A DNA stretch of 8,686 nt from Planctomycetota bacterium (GTDB taxonomy: Bacteria > Planctomycetota > UBA8108 > UBA1146 > JAJFFE01), in assembly GCA_020425835.1 (NCBI GenBank), contig JAGQRC010000101.1, positions 1 through 8,686 of the forward strand, given 5' to 3'. A program made the translations under genes and the position numbers. Of this stretch, positions 1 through 6,736 are shown piece after piece (position 1 is the stretch's first letter; each line of letters starts with the position of its first letter). Under the pieces are notes generated by a model that was not told the origin of the DNA, made no database searches, and saw only the letters and a program-made list of their open reading frames with translations.

Positions 1-2466
1 CTCGTCCGGGGCGGCGAGGAGGGCACGCCGGGCTCACTCGCGGAACGCGCGGCCGACCGGCTCGTGCCCGGTGCCATTCTCGAGGTGTTCGATCTGGGGA
101 GCACGATCAGCCGGATACCCGTGCTCGTTCCCGACCAACGGCCGAACGTCTCGAAGCGGGTCCCGTCCTTCGCGCTGACGAGCGCCGACACCGAGATCTC
201 CGACTACTTCCTCGCGCGGATCCACGGTTTCCTGATCGTGCCGAAGGGCGGGGAGTACCGCTTCAAACTGTCGAGCGATGATGGTTCGCGCTTGACCATC
301 GACGATGCGATGGTGATCGACAACGATGGCTTGCACGCGTTCATCGCCCGTGAGGGATCCGTCCGACTGGCGGCGGGTCGCCATCCGTTCGTCATCGAGT
401 GGTTCGATGCGGGCGGAGCGGACCGGCTCGATCTGGAGTGGGCCGCCCCGAAGCGACGGTTCGAGCCGATTCCCACCAGCGCGATCGCCAGCAGTGCGGA
501 CCACGATCACTCGACGACCTCCGGCTGGAAGCAGATTCAGATCGACCGACGCATGCTCGACCATCTCGACGAGCAGGAGCGAATCGAGAAGGCGATCGAT
601 GATGGCGTGGCCTTCCTCCTCCGAGAGCTCGATCGAGAGCCGATCGGGGCGGAGGGACAGAACGCCGAGGGACAGCTCGCGCTCGAGATCTACGCGCTGA
701 TCGTCGCGGGGGTCAGCGTCGACGACCCGAGGGTGGACGCTGGCTTCGAGTATCTGAAGAAGAACCTCCTCGGTGGCTCCGGGCAGCGCAACACGTATGC
801 GCTCTCCTGCGCGATCTTCGCCTACGATGCGGCCATTGCGCAGCTCGAGTACGACGTGTTGATCCTCTCGCCGCCGAAGGCGCGCGACAAGGTCATCGAC
901 AATCCGGCGATCGGCAAGCAGTACCGGAAGTGGCTGAAGTCGGCGATCGACCTCCTGTTGAGGAATCAGCGGAAGTCGGGCGGCTTCCGCTACACGAAGA
1001 ACGACAAGGACGAGGACAACTCGTGCTCGCAGTTCGCCGCACTCGCGTTCGGTGTCGCGGAGAAGCGAGGCGAGCGGATTCCGGTCGAGTCGTGGACCAA
1101 GCTCGCGAACTACTTCCTCGGTCAGCAGATGACCGAAGGGCGCGAGACGCCGCTTCGCCTGACGCCGTACGGACCGGGGGAATCGCATCGCGGGGGGCTC
1201 ACGCTCGTCAGCGGCGAAGAGGGTACGGACGACGAGCCGGGGAAGTCGGACCGAGGCGACGGCAAGAAGACCGGCGTCGCGGAGAAACCGAAGGAGTGGG
1301 ACCCGATCATTGGAACCGAGGGGCGAACGTTGCTCGTCCGGGGCTGGGGCTATCAAGAGCCGTCCCACCCGACCTGGAACATGAGTTGTTCCGGTGTCTC
1401 GAGTCTCCTGCTGGTCCGGAAGTACGCCAGGTCCGTGTTCGACGAGGCAACGCGGGTGAAGCTCTCCGCGGCGATTCGCGACGGGTTCGGGTGGCTGATG
1501 GAGCGTTGGACTCCCACGTCGAGCTACTACGGGATCTACAGCATCGAGAAGGTCGCGGACATTGGTGGCGTGAAGCTGTTCGCCGATCGCGACTGGTACG
1601 AGGAGGTCTCCGACTACCTCGTTCACCAACAGCTCAAGGGAGGGGAGTGGCCCGATGGAAGGAGCCACGGGGAGAACCCGCGCGTCACGACCTCGTTCGC
1701 GCTCTTGGTGTTGAACCGAGCGACGATGCTGCTCACGGCGAATCCCGCCGAGCGCGTCATTATCACCGGCGGGACCAGCGAGGAGCGACGGGCACTCGGC
1801 CGCGAGTGGGTCTACATCCAGGATCTCGACACCTGCCTCCATGTGCCACAGCTCTTCCGCACGATCCGCATGAGGCCGCAGCGGCGCCTGATCGAGTTCC
1901 TCGAAACAGTGGTCCGGAGTTACGAGGAGGAGTACCGCCACGAACTCGTCGAAGGGCTGCTGGAGATCCGCCGACTCGTGGACAGCAAGGCGGTTCGGAA
2001 GCTCGTCGGAGAAGCGCTCGCGGAAATCGTCGGTCACGAGTGCGATTCGGATGACGACTACCGGCAGTGGCGCGATCACGTCGTGCGGGCCATCGCCATC
2101 GCCGAGGGTCGCGAGAGCGCTTCACAGCTCGGGGAAGAGGGTGACGAAGACGGGGCGCCCCCGGTGGAGGAGGCGGACATCGAGCATGAGATCCTGGAGC
2201 TGTACCGCGCTGCTGCCGGGAGTCTCGCGTTGAAACGGCACGTCATCCAGGCGGCCCTCCGCCGCAACCTACGAGCTTTGACGCCCCTGTTGATCGACGA
2301 TCTCGACGATGCGAGTTCGGATCTCCGGGCGCGGGTCTACCGCGCGATCCGGGTCCTGAACGGGGACGGCGTTCCGCCGTTCGACGGCCACGAGGAGCCC
2401 GAGGCACGCGCGCGGAGGATCGCGGCGATACGAGAGTGGTGGAGCCGCGTCGCTTCGGGTTCCTGA
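1..2466 (+). CDS. PA14 domain plus prenyltransferase/squalene-oxidase-type toroid protein, 5' partial
   Basis: The frame is open from base 1 to the TGA at 2464-2466, giving 821 visible residues. GTG at 64 is possible, but no ribosome binding site precedes it and the PA14 fold begins right there, so the true start is probably outside the window. A PA14 domain (visible residues about 22-155) carries GGEYRFKLSSDDGSRLTID and a DxxGLH segment, usual for glycan-binding or adhesive modules on secreted planctomycete proteins. Residues about 190-590 form an alpha/alpha toroid of the terpenoid-cyclase/prenyltransferase fold, with QW-like segments NQRKSGGF...DNSCSQFAALAF (about 322-350), WNMSCSGVSSLLL (about 459-471) and QQLKGGEW...TTSFALLVL (about 543-570). 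I see no DxDD cyclase acid motif, so a binding role is likelier than terpene cyclisation. An acidic and lysine-rich linker (about 405-437) interrupts the toroid. Residues 600-821 are charged helical hairpins resembling HEAT repeats. Export is inferred, because any signal peptide lies off-window. Confidence 0.85.
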   Translation, partial: LVRGGEEGTPGSLAERAADRLVPGAILEVFDLGSTISRIPVLVPDQRPNVSKRVPSFALTSADTEISDYFLARIHGFLIVPKGGEYRFKLSSDDGSRLTIDDAMVIDNDGLHAFIAREGSVRLAAGRHPFVIEWFDAGGADRLDLEWAAPKRRFEPIPTSAIASSADHDHSTTSGWKQIQIDRRMLDHLDEQERIEKAIDDGVAFLLRELDREPIGAEGQNAEGQLALEIYALIVAGVSVDDPRVDAGFEYLKKNLLGGSGQRNTYALSCAIFAYDAAIAQLEYDVLILSPPKARDKVIDNPAIGKQYRKWLKSAIDLLLRNQRKSGGFRYTKNDKDEDNSCSQFAALAFGVAEKRGERIPVESWTKLANYFLGQQMTEGRETPLRLTPYGPGESHRGGLTLVSGEEGTDDEPGKSDRGDGKKTGVAEKPKEWDPIIGTEGRTLLVRGWGYQEPSHPTWNMSCSGVSSLLLVRKYARSVFDEATRVKLSAAIRDGFGWLMERWTPTSSYYGIYSIEKVADIGGVKLFADRDWYEEVSDYLVHQQLKGGEWPDGRSHGENPRVTTSFALLVLNRATMLLTANPAERVIITGGTSEERRALGREWVYIQDLDTCLHVPQLFRTIRMRPQRRLIEFLETVVRSYEEEYRHELVEGLLEIRRLVDSKAVRKLVGEALAEIVGHECDSDDDYRQWRDHVVRAIAIAEGRESASQLGEEGDEDGAPPVEEADIEHEILELYRAAAGSLALKRHVIQAALRRNLRALTPLLIDDLDDASSDLRARVYRAIRVLNGDGVPPFDGHEEPEARARRIAAIREWWSRVASGS

Positions 2467-2473
2467 GCTCGGA

Positions 2474-4075
2474 TCAGGAAGACTGGGGGGCGGAGGCGAG
2501 CAGGGCGATCATGGTCGCTCGCTCGATCGGTTTCGTCAGGTACTCGTCGCAGCCGACCTCGAGGCACTTGTCCCGATCGGTCGACATCGCGTTCGCCGTC
2601 AGCGCGCAGATGAACCCCTCGTAGCCACGGCTGCGGAGCTCGGTCGTGGCGGCGTAGCCGTCCATGATGGGCATCTGCATGTCCATCAAGATCGCATCGA
2701 ACGGCTCGGTCATCGCGCGCTCCACCGCCTCCTGTCCGTCGGATACCACGGTGACCACCGCGCCAGCTCGCTGCAGGATGACGGAGATCAGACGCTGGTT
2801 GTCCGGACCATCCTCCGCGACCAGCACCCGGACGCCGTTCAACTCCGCCTCCGGTGTGCGCTCGTTCGCCTGCTTCCTTCCGGCGATCGCGGCCTCCGGA
2901 TCGACGACCATGGGGATCCCGTGGAGCCGACCGGTCGAGACCTCGAACCGGAATGTCGTTCCGACCCCGACCTCGCTCGCCTCGATCCAGAGATCGCCAC
3001 CGAGCAGCCGGGTCAGACGCCGGCTGATGGCGAGCCCGAGGCCGGTCCCCCCGAACTGACGGCTCGTCGACGACTCGGCCTGTGAGAACGGAGTGAACAG
3101 CCGGTTCACGATTTCGGGAGGGATACCGATCCCGCTGTCGATCACGTCGACCTGCAGCTTCGGAGCATCGGTCGCCATGTCGGTCACCCGGTGCACGACG
3201 CGAACGCCGCCGCTGGCGGTGAACTTCACCGCATTGCTCAGCAGGTTCAGGAGTACCTGACGGAGACGGGTCGGGTCGCTCTGGATCGAGAGCGGCACCG
3301 GGGTCTCGAAGCTGACGTCGAGACGGAGCCCCTTCTCCGCGGCCAGTGCGCTCACGATGGACCGAGCCTCGTTGACGAGCTCCAGCGGAGAGCACGGGAC
3401 GGTCTCGACCAGCATGCGGCCCGCTTCGATCTTGGAGAGGTCGAGCAGGTCGTTGATCAGCTGGAGCAAGTACTGGCCGTTGCGCCGAATGGTCTGGAGC
3501 TGGTCGCGACTCTGGCTGTCCATCGCGTCGAAGGCGAGGATCTCCGCGAACCCGAGGATCGCGGTGAGCGGTGTCCGGATCTCGTGGCTGGCGTTGGCGA
3601 GGAACTCGGCCTTGGCCGCGCTCGCCTGCTCCGCTTGCCGCTTCGCTTCGAGGAGCTGCCGCTCCCGCATGCGCTCCTGGGTGACGTCTCGAATGGCGCC
3701 GGAGATCGCCACGACGGATTTCCCGTTCGTCGAGTACCGTCGCTCGGCATCGATCGACACGTCGATCGCCTGGTTCCGGTCACCGACGAGACGACAACCG
3801 ACCTCCAGCGACCTCGACTGTCCGGAGACCAGGAAGTCGAGCTGCTCGCGGACCCGGTCGCGATCCTCCTCGTGAACGTAGGCGAGCAGCGGTCGTGACA
3901 AGGCCTCGGGGGCATCGAGTCCGGTGATCCGTGTCCACGCGGGGGACACGAAGGTGAAGTTCCCGCGCAGATCGATCTCGAAGATGGCATCGCGTGACGC
4001 GAGGATCAGCCCGAGCAGCTGGGCATCGCGCTCGGTGTCGCGGATCGCATCGCGGGGAAGGTCGGAGGGAGTCAT
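2474..4075 (-). CDS. PAS-containing hybrid sensor histidine kinase with C-terminal receiver
   Basis: The protein has 533 residues and no membrane segment, so it is cytoplasmic. A PAS sensor with its PAC tail spans about 18-133 (IFEIDLRGNFTFVSPAWTRITG). A short coiled linker follows, then HisKA at about 154-220 with phospho-acceptor His164 in ANASHEIRTPLTAILGF. The HATPase_c domain (about 265-380) has its N box at N277/N281, a G1 box DSGIGIP (313-319) and a G2 box GGTGLGL (342-348). The receiver (about 414-530) has acidic E421/D422, phospho-acceptor Asp465 in MDMQMP, Thr493 and Lys515 in TKP. All catalytic residues are present, so autophosphorylation and intramolecular transfer to Asp465 are expected. 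The receiver has no output domain, so a separate phosphotransfer partner or a partner protein must carry the signal on. The ATG at 4075 overlaps the stop of the upstream HDOD gene as ATGA and has no good Shine-Dalgarno of its own, which points to translational coupling. The ligand of the PAS domain cannot be told. Confidence 0.95.
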   Translation of the reverse strand: MTPSDLPRDAIRDTERDAQLLGLILASRDAIFEIDLRGNFTFVSPAWTRITGLDAPEALSRPLLAYVHEEDRDRVREQLDFLVSGQSRSLEVGCRLVGDRNQAIDVSIDAERRYSTNGKSVVAISGAIRDVTQERMRERQLLEAKRQAEQASAAKAEFLANASHEIRTPLTAILGFAEILAFDAMDSQSRDQLQTIRRNGQYLLQLINDLLDLSKIEAGRMLVETVPCSPLELVNEARSIVSALAAEKGLRLDVSFETPVPLSIQSDPTRLRQVLLNLLSNAVKFTASGGVRVVHRVTDMATDAPKLQVDVIDSGIGIPPEIVNRLFTPFSQAESSTSRQFGGTGLGLAISRRLTRLLGGDLWIEASEVGVGTTFRFEVSTGRLHGIPMVVDPEAAIAGRKQANERTPEAELNGVRVLVAEDGPDNQRLISVILQRAGAVVTVVSDGQEAVERAMTEPFDAILMDMQMPIMDGYAATTELRSRGYEGFICALTANAMSTDRDKCLEVGCDEYLTKPIERATMIALLASAPQSS

Positions 4076-4899
4076 CGGCTCGTCACCGCTTCCAGCGCGC
4101 TGCGCACGTCCTCCAACACCTCCTCGACGTGGGGACCGATTCGCTCGGCGAGTTCGGGGTGGAGACGGTACAGGCGGTCCAGGTCGGCCGCAGGGTCGGC
4201 GCGATGCACGAATCCCGGGAAGTGGAGCTGCGCCAGCGAGGACGCGACCGCCAACGTCCAGCACTCGGGACGGGATGGCGTGTCGCTCTCCCACGCCCCC
4301 ACGAGCGCGCAGATCTCGGGAGAGAATCGCCACCGCTCCACGATGTGCTCGGCGAGATCGGCGTGATCGAACCCGACGCGCTCGCGCTCGATGTCGGACC
4401 AGTTCATGGTGGGCGTCGCTTCGAGGATCCATTGATCGATGTCGAGCTCGGGCGCGACGATGAAGGCGATCATGCCGACGGCGTGCAGCAGGCCAGCGGT
4501 CGAAGCCTCGGTCTCGAGATCCGGACAGCAGATCTTCGCGAGTCGTCGCGCCAACTGTCCGGTGGCCAGTCCGTAGCGCCAGCAGTTGCGAACCGCGGGG
4601 GCGTCGGTCGCGTCCATTTCGCGGGCGAGCGCCGCGCTGAGGCAGAGCGAGCTCAGGTTGCGGAGACCGAGGAGGATGCACGCATCCTTCACATCCACGA
4701 TCCTGCGCCGCAGGGAATACAACGCCGAGTTGACCAGACGGAGCACCGCGCTCGACAAACCCGGGTCGGTGACGATCAGCTTCGCGAAGTCCGCCGTCGA
4801 CGCGCTGGAGTCTTGGATCAAGCTGAGCACCCGCTGGGTGCTCTCCTTCAAGGTCGGGATCTGGACCCCGTCGAGAATCTCGTCGCGCGTCGGTGACAC
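4072..4899 (-). CDS. HDOD-domain signalling protein
   Basis: The protein has 275 residues, almost all of it one HDOD domain (about 10-210), a metal-free relative of HD phosphohydrolases used as a regulatory module in bacterial signalling. Diagnostic stretches are IVTDPGLSSAVLRLVNSALY (42-61), VDVKDACILLGLRNLSSL (68-85), GLLHAVGMIAF (136-146) and FDHADLAEHIVERW (177-190). At the LLHDIGK position typical of many HDOD proteins this one reads LLHAVGM, so the Asp of the HD pair is Ala and no hydrolase activity is expected. The helical tail 215-275 is unassigned. The start is GTG at 4899, supported by AAAGGG eight bases upstream. The 3' end overlaps the hybrid kinase by four bases, so the two are made together and probably act in one pathway, possibly with the HDOD protein as partner or output of the receiver. 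That functional link is inferred from the overlap only. Confidence 0.92.
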   Translation of the reverse strand: MSPTRDEILDGVQIPTLKESTQRVLSLIQDSSASTADFAKLIVTDPGLSSAVLRLVNSALYSLRRRIVDVKDACILLGLRNLSSLCLSAALAREMDATDAPAVRNCWRYGLATGQLARRLAKICCPDLETEASTAGLLHAVGMIAFIVAPELDIDQWILEATPTMNWSDIERERVGFDHADLAEHIVERWRFSPEICALVGAWESDTPSRPECWTLAVASSLAQLHFPGFVHRADPAADLDRLYRLHPELAERIGPHVEEVLEDVRSALEAVTSR

Positions 4900-4907
4900 C
4901 GAGGCAG

Positions 4908-4913
4908 CCCTTT
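4908..4913 (-). promoter_or_regulatory. Ribosome binding site of the HDOD gene
   Basis: On the minus strand AAAGGG sits eight bases before the GTG at 4899. It is the only support for this GTG as the start, since no ATG is available nearby in this frame. Confidence 0.65.
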
Positions 4914-5022
4914 CTCGCGGTCCTGGCCGGGGACCGACGCTTCGTATATCGGCGAAGTGGAGTGCTCGCGCTCCTCCGGGGAATCACGTACGGAGGGCCC
5001 ACGGGGCGCGAGCAGGGGGGCT

Positions 5023-5061
5023 CGGTACGGTGGTGCGGTACGGCGGTGCGGTACGGCCGCG
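5023..5061. repeat. Three tandem copies of a 13-bp repeat, CGGTACGGYGGTG
   Basis: Copies lie at 5023-5035 (CGGTACGGTGGTG), 5036-5048 (CGGTACGGCGGTG) and 5049-5061 (CGGTACGGCCGCG). The first two differ at one base and the third at its 3' end. The core GTACGG occurs once more at 4988-4993. The array lies about 125-160 bases upstream of the HDOD start. It may be a protein-binding array or a plain slippage repeat. Confidence 0.85.
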
Positions 5062-5127
5062 CCGCCCTGCGGGTCCCGACGCGCACGGTGTCCAGCACTC
5101 GGACGAGGGTGTCCACCACGATGACGA

Positions 5128-5159
5128 AGAGCTCGTCCCGAGTTCCGGGAACGAGCTCT
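5128..5159 (-). terminator. Hairpin downstream of the S1 gene, possible terminator
   Basis: Arms AGAGCTCGT (5128-5136) and ACGAGCTCT (5151-5159) pair perfectly over 9 bp. The stem continues with CCG/CGG inside after a small bulge, closing a five-base loop. It lies about 76 bases past the S1 stop. On the minus strand the stem runs into TTCGTCATCG, not a real U-tract, so intrinsic termination is possible but unproven. Confidence 0.5.
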
Positions 5160-5187
5160 CGACACGTTTCGGGCTGGAGGCGGGGCG

Positions 5188-5208
5188 GCGCGCGTCGATC
5201 CCGCGCGC
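5188..5208 (-). terminator. GC-only stem-loop just past the S1 stop
   Basis: GCGCGCG (5188-5194) pairs with CGCGCGC (5202-5208) around a seven-base loop, 27 bases after the S1 stop. The minus-strand tail is C-rich with no U-tract, so it could equally be a 3'-end protecting stem-loop or chance in GC-rich DNA. Confidence 0.3.
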
Positions 5209-5234
5209 GGCGTCGGCGGAGGTGCCCGCCGGCT

Positions 5235-6248
5235 TCAGCGAGGACGGAGTTGGATCCGCTGTTGTCCGAGATCGATCGAGTCCACGACGGCCTCCACCAG
5301 GGAGCCACGCCGGATCGCCGAGCCCACCCCGTCGAAGTGGTCGCGCGGCAACCACCCCTTGACCTGCTCATCGAGCAGGACCGTGCAGCCGTCGTTGCGC
5401 ACTTCCTGCACCATGCCCATGACCTTCTCCCCCGCTTCGAACTCCCCGACCAGGTCGCTGAACGTGGTCGGAGATTCATCCTCGCGGGGAATGGCGAGCC
5501 CGACGCGACCGCGCTCCGGGTCGACATCGAGGATCTCGACCTTCACGAATCCGCCGACCTCGATCTTCTGCGGCGTGTCGCTCTCCTGGAGGTGACGGCG
5601 GATCCGCGTGTCGTGCAGCAGTCCGTCGACGCCCCCGACATCGATGAAGGCTCCGTGCTGGTTCATCCGGACGACCTTGCCCTCGAGCACCTGTCCCCGC
5701 TCGAGACGAGACATGGCCTCCCGCTTCTGGCGCTGCTCGCGTCGTTCGAGTCGATCGCGCAACGTCAGCATGATCTCCCCGCGCTTCGCATCGACGCCTC
5801 GGACCTCGGCGGCGACGCGGCGACGCTGGAACTCCACGGGTACCGTCTCGAGACCTCGGGCGATCTGCGCGATGGGGAGGAAGCCCCGGACGCCTCCGAG
5901 GTCGACCGCGAGACCCCCGCGGTTCATCTCGATCACGTTCCCGACGACGACTCGGCCCTTGGGCGCCGTCTTGGGGTCGACCTGCTCGATCGGGGAGGCG
6001 GCGGTCAGATGGACGACCCCGCCTCGTGGATCGCTCACGAGGTAGGTCAGCGAGATCGTGTCGCCGACACTCGGGGGCGTTTCGAACTCACGGACCTCTG
6101 CGACACCGGGGCCACCGCCGGGGAGCTCCACCCTGACTTCGTCCGGAAGCACTTCGGAGACGGTCGCCTGGACCGTATCGCCCGGCCCAGTAGGGGCTTC
6201 GGCTCGGTTTCCCCGGTGAACGACGATGGGTCTGGCCTTGGGCTGCAT
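5235..6248 (-). CDS. S1 RNA-binding domain protein (ribosomal protein S1-like, four repeats)
   Basis: The protein has 337 residues built from tandem S1 (OB-fold) RNA-binding repeats. Repeat 1 (about 22-83) is degenerate. Repeat 2 (about 97-164) has VVGNVIEMNRGGLAVDLGGV and RGFLPIAQI, close to repeat 3 of bacterial S1. Repeat 3 (about 184-253) has GQVLEGKVVRMNQHGAFIDV and GVDGLLH, close to the repeat 4 signature of ribosomal S1. Repeat 4 (about 270-335) is more divergent (GMVQEVRNDGCTVLLDEQVKGWLP). A charged helix (about 165-182, DRLERREQRQKREAMSRLER) separates repeats 2 and 3, as in true S1. Canonical bS1 usually has six repeats and well over 500 residues, so this is either a short S1 or a paralogous RNA-binding regulator; I favour a paralog but cannot decide here. 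The ATG at 6248 has GTGAGGA nine bases upstream. The gene is monocistronic by context, with structured sequence on both sides. Confidence 0.9.
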   Translation of the reverse strand: MQPKARPIVVHRGNRAEAPTGPGDTVQATVSEVLPDEVRVELPGGGPGVAEVREFETPPSVGDTISLTYLVSDPRGGVVHLTAASPIEQVDPKTAPKGRVVVGNVIEMNRGGLAVDLGGVRGFLPIAQIARGLETVPVEFQRRRVAAEVRGVDAKRGEIMLTLRDRLERREQRQKREAMSRLERGQVLEGKVVRMNQHGAFIDVGGVDGLLHDTRIRRHLQESDTPQKIEVGGFVKVEILDVDPERGRVGLAIPREDESPTTFSDLVGEFEAGEKVMGMVQEVRNDGCTVLLDEQVKGWLPRDHFDGVGSAIRRGSLVEAVVDSIDLGQQRIQLRPR

Positions 6249-6257
6249 GGTCTCGGG

Positions 6258-6264
6258 TCCTCAC
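6258..6264 (-). promoter_or_regulatory. Ribosome binding site of the S1-domain gene
   Basis: On the minus strand GTGAGGA lies nine bases before the ATG at 6248. It directly abuts a 14-bp dyad (6266-6279), so folding of that dyad could affect access to this site. Confidence 0.75.
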
Positions 6265-6265
6265 T

Positions 6266-6279
6266 AGTGTGCTCACACT
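6266..6279. promoter_or_regulatory. Perfect 14-bp dyad in the S1-gene leader
   Basis: AGTGTG-CT-CACACT is a perfect 6+2+6 dyad lying 18-31 bases upstream of the S1 start codon, directly next to its ribosome binding site. It could be a dimeric-repressor operator or, as RNA, a 5-bp stem closing a GAGC tetraloop. It does not match an operator consensus I know with confidence. Confidence 0.5.
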
Positions 6280-6297
6280 GGAAGTCTTGGGGTGAAA

Positions 6298-6313
6298 CGC
6301 CGAGGAATCGGCG
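6298..6313. repeat. 6-bp hairpin in the S1 leader
   Basis: CGCCGA (6298-6303) pairs with TCGGCG (6308-6313) around GGAA on the plus strand and TTCC on the minus strand. It lies about 50-65 bases upstream of the S1 start. Nearby at 6326-6337 is the perfect palindrome CGACTCGAGTCG. Confidence 0.45.
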
Positions 6314-6325
6314 GCTTCGGCGCGG

Positions 6326-6337
6326 CGACTCGAGTCG
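6326..6337. repeat. Perfect 12-bp palindrome in the divergent region
   Basis: CGACTCGAGTCG is self-complementary with no spacer. It lies about 80 bases upstream of the S1 start, a plausible place for an operator. Chance is also possible in GC-rich DNA. Confidence 0.4.
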
Positions 6338-6681
6338 TTTCGCCCACAACTCCTGTGTCCGAACGCTCGAAGGGGAAGATCCGTAGCCGCGGTCGCCGGG
6401 GGTCGAACCTGGGATTCTAGTGGTCGGGCAGGGAAGTTCGTAGCCGAAACGCCGACCGAGACGACGCCGACCTGGAAGGATCGACCCGCATCATCGGGCC
6501 GCGCGGCACCGTCGAGGACGGCACGGGCGATCGGGGACCGGCGGAGTCTCCGCGTGGACGCGCTGGCAGTCCGTCGAGAAAACTGCTCTCCCTCGGAATG
6601 AGTTTCTCAACGGGCTGCTGGCCCCCGACCGATCTACAGATAAGCTGAACGCATCTCTCACCAGGACCCGATTCGCCTGGT

Positions 6682-6716
6682 TCCGGAGCCAAGGCTCGAT
6701 TCGTTCGTGCTCCGGA
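6682..6716 (+). repeat. Inverted repeat in the leader of the Cys-rich gene
   Basis: TCCGGAGC (6682-6689) is exactly complementary to GCTCCGGA (6709-6716), with a 19-base loop. It ends 14 bases before the GGAGGA ribosome binding site. A smaller competing hairpin, GAGCC-AA-GGCTC (6686-6697), uses part of the left arm. A leader RNA structure is plausible. Confidence 0.45.
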
Positions 6717-6730
6717 GACCCCTTGTTCAG

Positions 6731-6736
6731 GGAGGA
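6731..6736 (+). promoter_or_regulatory. Ribosome binding site of the Cys-rich secreted protein
   Basis: A near-consensus GGAGGA sits seven bases before the ATG at 6744. It decides the start against the upstream in-frame TTG at 6723. Confidence 0.85.

Larger units (their letters stand above)
4900..5234. other. Intergenic region between the S1 gene and the HDOD operon
   Basis: I find no convincing gene in these 335 bases. Read leftwards, the region holds two GC-rich hairpins just after the S1 stop (5188-5208 and 5128-5159), a GGTGTCCA direct repeat at 5088 and 5109, the 13-bp tandem repeat (5023-5061) with an extra GTACGG at 4988, and finally an AT-richer spot. That spot, TATATC at 4945-4950, is flanked by 5-bp inverted arms (CTTCG 4940-4944, CGAAG 4953-4957) about 45 bases before the HDOD start. 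It is the only promoter-like spot for the operon, and I see no matching -35 box. Confidence 0.6.

Noticed and set aside
34..2079. Long open frame (681 codons) on the minus strand opposite the PA14-toroid gene
   Set aside because: The translation is Arg/Leu/Val-rich without any recognisable domain, while the plus strand shows PA14 and toroid motifs throughout. It is a GC-rich antisense shadow.
2467..2473. A terminator between the convergent PA14-toroid and kinase genes
   Set aside because: Only seven bases separate the stops and I see no strong hairpin at either 3' end, so no terminator is called.
4076..5527. Upstream extension of the hybrid kinase frame, which stays open to 5527
   Set aside because: The extension overlaps the HDOD gene and part of the S1 gene and is Arg/Pro-rich without domains. 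The ATG at 4075 overlapping the HDOD stop gives a normal kinase start.
4893..6386. Long open frame (497 codons) on the plus strand opposite the S1 gene
   Set aside because: It runs across the whole S1 gene and both flanking gaps with no domain. The minus strand has clear S1 repeats and a ribosome binding site.
6390..6458. tRNA-like shape on the minus strand: CGGTCG/CGACCG arms 69 bases apart with a GGTTCGACC segment
   Set aside because: The would-be T stem has an A-C mismatch, there is no anticodon stem-loop, and the D-arm loop is far too small. Chance pairing in GC-rich DNA is likelier.
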